Assembly: GCA_024642645.1 (NCBI GenBank)
Contig: JAHEAS010000086.1
Span: 1-9,198, forward strand
Direction of reading: 5' to 3'
Length of the DNA: 9,198 bases
Source: Saprospirales bacterium
GTDB lineage: Bacteria > Bacteroidota > Bacteroidia > Chitinophagales > Saprospiraceae
Shown here: one piece after another, positions 1 through 6,806 of the stretch
How positions within the stretch are numbered: position 1 is the stretch's first letter
Layout of the letters: each line of letters opens with the position of its first letter
The notes under the pieces: model-generated
The model's database searches: none
Seen by the model: only the letters and a program-made list of their open reading frames with translations
What the model was told of the DNA's origin: nothing
Translations under genes and position numbers: made by a program

Positions 1-833
1 CGCAGGTCGTTGAAGCCGATGGCCTCCGATTTGCGGAGCGCCTCCTGAAAATAGGGTAGCGCCTTGCTCGGCTGCCCCGCCTGTAGCTGCGTCTCGCCCA
101 TATTGTTGATGGTGATGGCTACCCCGTGCGCATCGCCGAGCCGCTGCCGGATCTCCAGCGAACGTTGCAGCAGCAGCACGGATTTTTCAAAAAGGCCTCG
201 CATCGTGGCCACGGCGGCGAGGTTGTCGAAGGTGTAGCTGAGGGCGTTCTGGTCGCCTGTGCGTTCCAGCAGGGTGAGTTCTTGGGTGAAATTGGCCTCT
301 GCCTCATCCAGCTTTTCCAGCTCTAAAAAGACCACCCCCCGGATGTCGAGGGAAGCTGTGATGCAGCTCGTGTCCTTGGCTTCGGTGCAGAGTTGGATGG
401 CCTTTTCGAGATTTACCAGTGCCTTTTCGTGCTGTTTGGTTTTCTTGAAATAATTGGCCATTTCCCGCAGCACGTTGCCCTGCCCCACAAGGTCTTTTTG
501 CCCTTCGTAAAGGTCGAGGGAGCGCTGGTAAAGGTCCAGCGCCTTTTCGTAATCGCTTTTGAGGTAATGAACCACGCCGAGATTTTTCAGCGTGAGCGCC
601 TCCAGTTTGGGCAGTTTTTTTTGCTTCGCAATGGCCAGAGCCTGCTCACCGAGGGCTACTGCCTTGTCGTAGTTGTTGGAGTAAAAGGTGTAGAAATGCT
701 CGTTGATGAAAGCCGCCTTTTGCTGCTCGTTCATTCCGGGCAGCATCGCAGCCAAGCTGTCGGCGGGGGATTGGGCCGACATGGAGTTTGCGAAGCACAA
801 CAAGGCCAAGAGTAACGGAGTCCAGTTTTTCAT
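1..833 (-). CDS. TPR-repeat protein with signal peptide, N-terminal part (3' end outside window)
   Basis: The frame opens at ATG (833-831) and stays open for 277 codons to the left edge, so the C-terminus is missing. Residues 1-20 form a classic signal peptide (Lys at 2, Leu-rich core at 7-12, cleavage probably after Ser-Ala at 19-20), so the TPR part should be exported to the periplasm. From about residue 40 the protein is tandem tetratricopeptide helices. Units start near 78, 118, 158, 198 and 238, an exact 40-residue period, with TPR-like positions such as YEKALDLYQRSL, HEKALVNLEKAI and PSKALPYFQEAL. The 40-residue unit is typical of the longer TPR variants in which many Bacteroidota sensor proteins bear a periplasmic TPR array, then one membrane helix and a cytosolic output (histidine kinase, LuxR-type HTH, cyclase or phosphatase). 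That output is not visible here, so the role is unknown. The gene lies 75 bp downstream of the channel gene, same strand, and is clearly richer in G+C than it; co-transcription is possible but unproven. Confidence 0.9.
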   Translation of the reverse strand, partial: MKNWTPLLLALLCFANSMSAQSPADSLAAMLPGMNEQQKAAFINEHFYTFYSNNYDKAVALGEQALAIAKQKKLPKLEALTLKNLGVVHYLKSDYEKALDLYQRSLDLYEGQKDLVGQGNVLREMANYFKKTKQHEKALVNLEKAIQLCTEAKDTSCITASLDIRGVVFLELEKLDEAEANFTQELTLLERTGDQNALSYTFDNLAAVATMRGLFEKSVLLLQRSLEIRQRLGDAHGVAITINNMGETQLQAGQPSKALPYFQEALRKSEAIGFNDL

Positions 834-908
834 CGAGGCAAATAAACGGGAAATAGTTGTGCTTGTTCAGCTTATACTGAGCTGTAGTGCCAAATAAAAT
901 GCAAAGAA
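834..908 (-). other. Short intergenic gap between channel gene and TPR gene
   Basis: This 75-bp AT-rich spacer separates the channel stop codon from the TPR start. It holds a weak inverted repeat (CAGCT at 868-872 with AGCTG at 880-884), not followed by a T-run on the minus strand, so it is not a convincing terminator. I could not place a Bacteroidota -33/-7 promoter (TTTG and TAnnTTTG at the usual spacing) with confidence. Whether the TPR gene is read through from upstream or has its own promoter is open. Confidence 0.35.
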
Positions 909-1619
909 TTATGCTTCTGCCGCCTTCACCCTTCCTGCCACATATTGCCGCTGCTTTTCCGCCGAATTCTTGTCTATTGCAAACGAGGTGATTTCAAACT
1001 GACCGTTTTCCAAAAAATGGATAATGGGCTGCCGTGCAGGAATGGACCAGGGGCATTCCTGGATATACTTCCCAAATAATGTCGATGCTGCGGTGGGGTT
1101 TTTATTTTCCGAGGTGACGGTAAAAGTGAATTGGTGCAGCTTGCTTTTCTGAACCGATTTGGAAATGACCGCTTCGCCTATATGGCTATAAGGTAAGATG
1201 ATGGTTTCGCCTTCTTTGCTTCGCAAATGCAAGTTGCGTGGGCCGATGCACGCAATGATGCAATTGCTGCCCCCGTGAAGCATACTGTCCCCGATTAATG
1301 CGTTGTTTTCCAAACGGAAAAGTAGTCCTGGCATAAAGTCCTTCCAAAATGCCCGACCCGCTAACAGGATAAGTGAAATAATAAACAAGCTCATATAGGG
1401 ACTGATAATAAATGTCCTGTAGGCAGTAAAAATCAAGAAAAGCGCCCATGCCAGCAGTTCCCCTCGAAACAACCAAATATCGAATAGGCGGTATGATTTG
1501 CGCTTTTTGACCAGCGGCAATACATACTGCCTGCTCAATTTGAACGCCAAAAATAGGACGGCGGCCATAAAAGCCAGCAATATCAATAATGCGATAGGAA
1601 TTGGTTTAATCTCCATCAT
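909..1619 (-). CDS. Minimal MscS-type mechanosensitive ion channel
   Basis: The predicted 236-residue inner-membrane protein has three hydrophobic segments at about 6-28, 53-70 and 73-100, then a soluble C-terminal part, which is the MscS plan. The third segment runs into a stretch (about 91-113, FWKDFMPGLLFRLENNALIGDS) that matches the MscS pore-helix end and the start of its beta domain, where the family shows an A..I......PF..GD.I pattern. Further matches are IGPRNLHLRSKEGE at 125-138 (family R.T.L...DG) and ILPYSHIGEAVISKS at 141-155, equivalent to the family's IPNS.I....I.N.S, with Tyr replacing Asn. Residues 160-215 resemble the alpha/beta cage. It is shorter than E. coli MscS (286 residues). 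The family opens under membrane tension and lets solutes out. The ATG (1619) overlaps the TGA of the upstream transporter-ATPase gene, implying translational coupling. A second ATG follows at 1616. There is no obvious Shine-Dalgarno sequence. The gene is AT-rich (about 32% G+C in 1381-1440, counted by hand), like the ATPase half upstream. Confidence 0.8.
   Translation of the reverse strand: MMEIKPIPIALLILLAFMAAVLFLAFKLSRQYVLPLVKKRKSYRLFDIWLFRGELLAWALFLIFTAYRTFIISPYMSLFIISLILLAGRAFWKDFMPGLLFRLENNALIGDSMLHGGSNCIIACIGPRNLHLRSKEGETIILPYSHIGEAVISKSVQKSKLHQFTFTVTSENKNPTAASTLFGKYIQECPWSIPARQPIIHFLENGQFEITSFAIDKNSAEKQRQYVAGRVKAAEA
1616..1619 (-). promoter_or_regulatory. ATGA stop/start overlap coupling the transporter-ATPase and channel genes
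   Basis: The channel's ATG occupies 1619-1617 and the transporter's TGA occupies 1618-1616, giving the classic 4-bp ATGA overlap. Such overlaps normally mean termination-reinitiation by the same ribosome, so the two proteins would be made together and the channel yield would depend on translation of the very long upstream frame. This is the strongest sequence evidence that the two membrane proteins form one functional unit. Confidence 0.85.
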
Positions 1620-4600
1620 ATCAATTCATTTTCATTCAACCATTTTTCTAAATAGTACCTGAACTCAGGCTTTAATACAAACAAATCTTTACCATGTATT
1701 TCAATGATTTTTGATTTATGAAGCTCATTGGTTGCATGGTCTATCCAAGCTTTATTTTCTTGCGAAAAGACCTGTTCCAATTGTTTTTTTGATAGTGATT
1801 TGTGCAGGAATATTTGCAACAATAAATAATGCCATTGACTGTCTTTTAGACTTGGAAACTCAAAATCAGCGGGATATCCCAATTCAAAATTATTGCTATC
1901 CTCTGTGTGCAAACTGGAAAGCCAGAGCCGGAGGCCAAAGCCCACATTGCCATTGGTTAATTTATGGAATTGACTAAAAAGTTTGTATTTAGATTTTTCC
2001 GAAAGCCGTTCTACCTTCTCGCTTTGATAGTAGATGTTTAATCCGCCCGTATGGTGGCGTGACCATATTACATGGCTCAAATGCACCCTGGAAAATGCGG
2101 TGAGCATTATTGTTGAAATAAGGGCATTGTCAATATTAGTAGTACGATTTAATAATTTAAAGGTATGCAGGTTGCAGCTCAACAGGAAATAATGCCTTTT
2201 ACCAAATTTCCTAATGATATCAATCAACAAATTTAGGATTGTTTCACCACCTGGCGCTTTTAGCCACCAGGATTCAATGTCATCGAAAATAATGGTGGCG
2301 CCGGGCTTCAACTTTCTCAAAATCGTTTCTGGCGGGCCCTCCAGTCCAGTGGCATGTTCGAAGGCTTTTTGCAACGCGGCAGGCGTCAAAACTGTATTTG
2401 TTTGTTTCGTAATTCTGTATATATCTCCAGATAGCAATTGCTGGGCGATATATTCGGTGAAAAAGGTTTTGCCGCTCAAGGTTTCACCTGTTATCATTAT
2501 GCCACCAGCGATACCTTCTTTTATATCTTCCAATGCTTTGCTCGCCGCTGTTATTTCTGCTTGGCGGCCTTCAGCTTTCCCTCCTATGTTGAGGTGTTTT
2601 CCCAAAAATAATTGGCGATAATAAAATGGGATGAGCGCTGCCGTTGTCTTTTTGATAGAAATATGCTCTATGAAATTTCGTAGCAAATCACGGTCGCTTC
2701 GCAACGCTTCATGCGCTCGCTCAAAGTTGGCCAGTGCTACATCCTCTTTCCTTCGATTAATAAAATCGAAGACATTTTTTATCCAATTTTCAATGGCTTT
2801 TTCTGCATTTTGCTGCCATGCCTTTATCCCCTTTCTCCTGCTATCCATCCGCACATATTGCAACAACTCATCCGCTTGGGATATGATATTGCCAATACCC
2901 AAAAGTGCTTCCGTAGCGTCGAACCGTTCATTTAATTCCATGATGAAATTCCGGGTGAAAGTCTCGGCGGCTGCTTGATTCTGAGCAATATCTGTAGTTG
3001 CTTTTTCAATAATTTCTGGCAGTATGGCCGAATTATTTTCCTCTTTTGCAGTTTCTATACCATAGGCGAGCAGGCTACTATTGTTGAAAATGCTGCCACT
3101 GATTTGGTTTAATTGTAGTCCCAATGAATTCAATTTGTCCTGAAATGGAGAAACGAAGTTGGTCTCGATGATATAATCTGCTATCTTAGATATGGACAAT
3201 TTAATGGTGCTTATCCCATCGCCTTGTTCTTCCATGAAATTATTGAATGAGCTACTGTCCATTAATTCTACCTCTTCCGGTAAATTTTGGAATATCATTT
3301 GTAGGCTTCCCGTTAACTCCTCATTGACTTTATCCGTAGAATCGAAATCACTTTCTTGCAACTGGAAAGTAGCTGCGGAAATCTCTGAAATACTATAGCG
3401 CCCAATATCTTCATGCGTTTTCAAAATCGCAGATTGAAGCGACTTTATTTTTCCAGTTATCTTCTCGGCATAATCTCTTTTTACGGTTTTTATGGCATGT
3501 TCTTTTGTTTTAAACAATTGCAATATAGCATGATAAATTTGAAGCCCTGTTTCAAACTGCTGATGGAAAAGGAGTTGGTTTCGTTGCCAATATGCTGCAT
3601 ATCCGGCTATTTTATTCTTGGTCGCATTTGTTTTTTTGTGGCTTAATTTACTTTCTGCCTTGATTACTTTCCGGTTGAATGATAGGTCGGTGGAGGCAGC
3701 AGCCAACTTATTGCATATTGTTCTGTTGGCATTGCGCAAATGCGTCAGCGGTCTGTGCACCAGTTCTGCCGTATATTGGCGGAGTTGGTCAAAGTCTGTT
3801 GTGGTATCTATTTCTCCATGACTTTTTAAGGTGCCAATATTGTTGTCGTCTAAGTTTATTATCCTTGAGGATTTCAGAATATCTCGTATGGTTTTACGGC
3901 ATTTGGAAATCAATAGCGCATTGGCTGACCCCATTTTTTGCAAAGCTTCATAAAAATCGCTTTGACCATTGGCCATTTGGTAATATTCCAGCGCATTTTT
4001 CCATTTTATTTTTATTGTTTCACCTGCAATAACTATTGAGATGGAAGGCGATGCCGTATTTACGATATTTAACCGTTCATGATTATATTTTGAGATGCCA
4101 TCCGATAGTATCTTACTCAGAACTGGCAATTCTTCGGTATCGAATTTCTTTGAAACTTCAATAAACCCCTTTATTGACGCATTTATTTCTTCCTCATTTT
4201 TGCACTTTATATAGTTGAGCAATGCTATCTCCAATTCATTAATTAACTGTGAATAATGTTGCTGCAATACCGCCAAAGTTTGATTGGAAAAATCCAGGAC
4301 TGCGCTTTCCATTTCTTCATCTAAAGTGGTGATGAGGTGCGCCAATTGCTGATTTGCTGGCAGCGCCAAGCTGGTCAGGCCGCTTTCAACCCCAACGGGA
4401 TAATCCTCTTTTTTCTCCATTTCATGGAGCGCCAGTTTAGTGACTTCAAAAGTGGAAGAAGCCTTTACCATTAAAGTGGTGCCAATGATACTTACCAGTT
4501 CATTGGTCTGTTCCACAAAATGCGCTTCCTCGCCTGACTTGATATTTGGAATGCCGGTAAATATGAGGTCAGCATCGGCTGATATTACCTTCATCAACTC

Positions 4601-6592
4601 ATAATAGGGGGTTTTGTCCACCTCATTATTTATCACTTTTATTTCCGCCTCCATTCGATATTCATCCAATAGCCGCTGAATTCTATTCTCAATAACCTTG
4701 CGGTCCACATTATAGTTGTTCACTAACAAAACCCGAATCTTGGCTTTTCGCCAGTCCGGTGAAGCACTTATGAATTTTGCCAAATGCAGCATCAATTCCG
4801 CACTATTGCTGAGGCCCCGCCACCATAAATCTATCTGTTCTTTTTTTCTGAAACCCCAGCGTTTGTCGTAGTCGAGGTAAAGCACGTTGTAGTCGAGGTC
4901 AATCAGTTTTTGGGTCATTTCGGCGAACCATATTGGGTCTTCCGTATTTTTTGCCCAGCCCATCAAAACAGTGTTTGGGTCAATCCCGGAAAAGCCAAAA
5001 GTAGTGGCAATGGTTTCGATGCCTTTGAACACGTTGTTCACTTCAATACGCCGACCGAATATGCCATACTTCTGCAACAGCTCGTCCGTTACATTTTGGT
5101 CGTGTTTTGTGAAAAGTACCTCCGAACTTTTGTTTTCCACCAAATCAAAATTAGTCACCATGCCTGCCTGTCCGGCCAGTGCCTTGCTGAATTCGAGTAG
5201 GTAAGGTCGCTGGTCCGAGCTCCCGCTGAACAGCATGATATTGGGCTTCCAGTTGCGCTTGTGGTCATCTGCGGACTCCATGCGCTTTAACCCTTTTTTT
5301 ACCACCGTTGACCATACGCTCTGCCAAATATCGCCCGTGCCCAGAGCTATTTGTTTGCGCTGCAACCAAACAAATATCCCTCCGATGATGACAAAGGCCG
5401 CTACCATTGCCAACATGTCCAACTTGAACATGACGACAAAAGTGGCCACAAAGCCAGTAAATCCAATCCATTTATTGACCCGGAAAGTTGGCTTGAAATC
5501 GGAACTGGCCCAGCTCTCCAGAAAGAAGGCGATATTGATAAAACTATAAGCGGCGAGGTAAAACATGGACACCACTCGGGCAATCATATCCAGCTCGCCG
5601 ATGAGAATGCCTGCCTCCGCAATGATGACCGTCAAGATGAGTGCATTCCGGGGTTCATTGTCTAAGCCCACGCCCTTGCCAAAAAGCTTTGGCGTGATGC
5701 GGTCAACGGACATCGCCTGCAAAATGCGGGGGCCGCCGAGGATGCCACCCAACGCCGAGGACAAGGTAGCGCCCCAAATCCCGGCCACCACGGCAGGGGC
5801 AAAAAGCGCTATTTTCATCAGGATATTGTTGTCCGTTCGCAGGATATCTGGGCTGACTTTCATTCCGATAAAAACAACCAATCCTAAGTACACGACAAAT
5901 CCAACAGCAATGGCCGCAATCGTGCCCGTAGGGATGTCTTTTTTAGGGTTGCCCAAATCGCCCGACATGGCGATGCCCGCCGTAAAACCCGTGACCGCCG
6001 GAAAGAAAATGGCAAAAACCGTTTCCATCGGAACACCTCCCTCGCCACCGAAGGCAGGCACGGTTTCAGGAACAAAATTGGAGTGCCCAAAGAAGATGGC
6101 CACCAGCGAAATGGCAATGGCTGCCATGATGAAAAACTGCGCACGGATGGCGATGGATGTGCTGACGAAGGCTAGGATAGTCAGCGCCAGCAGCGTCAAA
6201 CTGCCTGTGCTTCGCAAGCCGTTGATGGAGGTGTCCAAGCCCAGGTAGGCGTTAAAACTCTCGCTGAAACCCACCAAATACAAGGCGATGCTGAAAGCCG
6301 TTCCCGTAAAAAGCGTCATGCCGATGGCACCACCGATGGGCAAGCCGAGGCTTCTGGAAAGCACGTAGTACACCCCGCCAGCCCCCACTTTTTTGTCGGT
6401 AGCAATGGAAGAAATGCTCAGGCCCGTGCTGATGGAAATCACATGCGCTATAATCACAATGATGATGGCGCCCCACATCCCTGCATTTCCGACCACCCAG
6501 CCCAGTCGCATGTACATGATGACGCCGAGAATGGTCAGCAAGGAAGGCGTAAACACCCCGTCGAATGCTCCAAATTTTTTTTGTCCTGCCAT
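1616..6592 (-). CDS. SLC12-type cation-chloride cotransporter fused to a helical region and a C-terminal P-loop ATPase
   Basis: The predicted protein has 1658 residues from ATG 6592 (a TTG at 6622 would add ten). Residues about 7-415 are an APC-superfamily SLC12 membrane domain: GVFTPSLLTILGVIMYMRL in TM1, GGVYYVLSRSLG near 71-83 (Tyr of the K+ site in the family), FFPAVTGFTAGIAMSGDL near 197-214 (chloride-site loop), and ATLSSAL with Ser278-Ser279, like the Na+-coordinating Ser pair of NKCC/NCC rather than KCC. Residues about 443-720 match the SLC12 cytosolic C-terminal domain (KRNWKPNIMLFSG; IDLWW; KIRVLLVNN). About 760-1350 is soluble and helix-rich, with no domain I recognise. From about 1360 comes a P-loop ATPase: Walker A GETLSGKT (Lys1375), Walker B TIIFDD (Asp1437-Asp1438), a possible sensor-1 Asn1474 and a possible Arg finger near 1501. 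GNVGFGLRLWL near 1548 and a probable winged helix (about 1590-1658) follow. Ordinary SLC12 proteins have about 750-1200 residues and no ATPase. The likely role is coupled Na+/K+/Cl- transport under ATPase control; ion specificity is inferred. Confidence 0.88.
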   Translation of the reverse strand: MAGQKKFGAFDGVFTPSLLTILGVIMYMRLGWVVGNAGMWGAIIIVIIAHVISISTGLSISSIATDKKVGAGGVYYVLSRSLGLPIGGAIGMTLFTGTAFSIALYLVGFSESFNAYLGLDTSINGLRSTGSLTLLALTILAFVSTSIAIRAQFFIMAAIAISLVAIFFGHSNFVPETVPAFGGEGGVPMETVFAIFFPAVTGFTAGIAMSGDLGNPKKDIPTGTIAAIAVGFVVYLGLVVFIGMKVSPDILRTDNNILMKIALFAPAVVAGIWGATLSSALGGILGGPRILQAMSVDRITPKLFGKGVGLDNEPRNALILTVIIAEAGILIGELDMIARVVSMFYLAAYSFINIAFFLESWASSDFKPTFRVNKWIGFTGFVATFVVMFKLDMLAMVAAFVIIGGIFVWLQRKQIALGTGDIWQSVWSTVVKKGLKRMESADDHKRNWKPNIMLFSGSSDQRPYLLEFSKALAGQAGMVTNFDLVENKSSEVLFTKHDQNVTDELLQKYGIFGRRIEVNNVFKGIETIATTFGFSGIDPNTVLMGWAKNTEDPIWFAEMTQKLIDLDYNVLYLDYDKRWGFRKKEQIDLWWRGLSNSAELMLHLAKFISASPDWRKAKIRVLLVNNYNVDRKVIENRIQRLLDEYRMEAEIKVINNEVDKTPYYELMKVISADADLIFTGIPNIKSGEEAHFVEQTNELVSIIGTTLMVKASSTFEVTKLALHEMEKKEDYPVGVESGLTSLALPANQQLAHLITTLDEEMESAVLDFSNQTLAVLQQHYSQLINELEIALLNYIKCKNEEEINASIKGFIEVSKKFDTEELPVLSKILSDGISKYNHERLNIVNTASPSISIVIAGETIKIKWKNALEYYQMANGQSDFYEALQKMGSANALLISKCRKTIRDILKSSRIINLDDNNIGTLKSHGEIDTTTDFDQLRQYTAELVHRPLTHLRNANRTICNKLAAASTDLSFNRKVIKAESKLSHKKTNATKNKIAGYAAYWQRNQLLFHQQFETGLQIYHAILQLFKTKEHAIKTVKRDYAEKITGKIKSLQSAILKTHEDIGRYSISEISAATFQLQESDFDSTDKVNEELTGSLQMIFQNLPEEVELMDSSSFNNFMEEQGDGISTIKLSISKIADYIIETNFVSPFQDKLNSLGLQLNQISGSIFNNSSLLAYGIETAKEENNSAILPEIIEKATTDIAQNQAAAETFTRNFIMELNERFDATEALLGIGNIISQADELLQYVRMDSRRKGIKAWQQNAEKAIENWIKNVFDFINRRKEDVALANFERAHEALRSDRDLLRNFIEHISIKKTTAALIPFYYRQLFLGKHLNIGGKAEGRQAEITAASKALEDIKEGIAGGIMITGETLSGKTFFTEYIAQQLLSGDIYRITKQTNTVLTPAALQKAFEHATGLEGPPETILRKLKPGATIIFDDIESWWLKAPGGETILNLLIDIIRKFGKRHYFLLSCNLHTFKLLNRTTNIDNALISTIMLTAFSRVHLSHVIWSRHHTGGLNIYYQSEKVERLSEKSKYKLFSQFHKLTNGNVGFGLRLWLSSLHTEDSNNFELGYPADFEFPSLKDSQWHYLLLQIFLHKSLSKKQLEQVFSQENKAWIDHATNELHKSKIIEIHGKDLFVLKPEFRYYLEKWLNENELI

Positions 6593-6636
6593 ATTCAAGG
6601 AGGGACTTGCATCCCATTTCAAACTAATTTTAACCG

Positions 6637-6657
6637 GAAGCCAGTTGCCGTGGCTTC
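6637..6657 (-). promoter_or_regulatory. Perfect 7-bp hairpin in the leader of the transporter-ATPase gene
   Basis: GAAGCCA at 6637-6643 and TGGCTTC at 6651-6657 pair perfectly around a 7-nt loop, 45-65 bases upstream of the ATG at 6592. On the minus strand it is preceded, not followed, by six Ts, so it is not an intrinsic terminator in either direction. It could be an operator or an mRNA leader structure, or chance. No recognised riboswitch class fits. The adjacent AT-rich stretch at about 6664-6700 is the likeliest place for the promoter, but I cannot fix a -33/-7 pair. Confidence 0.3.
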
Positions 6658-6726
6658 AAAAAAGCAATAGTAAGGCTTTAAATTTAATAGCTTGTTAGTC
6701 CCTACACAATCTGTTCAGGCTAACCT

Positions 6727-6766
6727 GCAAAAAATCGGCTACCAACAAAAATGCTGGTAGCCGATT
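6727..6766 (-). terminator. Rho-independent terminator after the T9SS-exported protein gene
   Basis: A perfect 12-bp stem (6733-6744 with 6755-6766; AATCGGCTACCA and its complement) encloses a 10-nt loop. Read on the minus strand it ends in six Ts (6734-6729). It begins 41 bases past the stop codon of the gene at 6807. It should separate the surface-protein gene from the transporter operon although both lie on the same strand. On the plus strand the stem is followed by TACCTTG, so it acts in one direction only. Confidence 0.85.
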
Positions 6767-6806
6767 ACCTTGAAATACAAACGCTGTGATTGTTGTCCCA
6801 TCTCGT

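Noticed and set aside
393..815. 140-codon plus-strand open frame
   Set aside because: It is antisense to the TPR repeats, which have clear repeat signatures and a signal peptide on the minus strand.
868..884. Inverted repeat as terminator of the channel gene
   Set aside because: The stem is only 5 bp, the loop 7 nt, and there is no T-run after it on the minus strand.
5565..6248. 227-codon open frame on the plus strand
   Set aside because: It lies wholly antisense to the best-conserved SLC12 membrane region and its Met/Lys/Pro-rich product shows no family features. It is a shadow frame caused by G+C-rich codons.
1616..6592. Giant gene as an artefact of two genes joined by read-through
   Set aside because: The frame is continuous for 1658 codons, without any stop or obvious frameshift near the junction, and the helical segment is intact coding sequence. 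The composition step argues for an old fusion, not an error, though only independent reads can prove it.
6593..6622. TTG at 6622 as start of the transporter gene
   Set aside because: It adds ten residues with no family match, while the ATG at 6592 starts just before the conserved GVFTPSLL segment. Neither has a clear Shine-Dalgarno, so the longer form cannot be excluded.
6637..6657. Leader hairpin as intrinsic terminator
   Set aside because: The six-T run precedes it on the minus strand, and on the plus strand the stem is followed by As, so neither direction fits a terminator.
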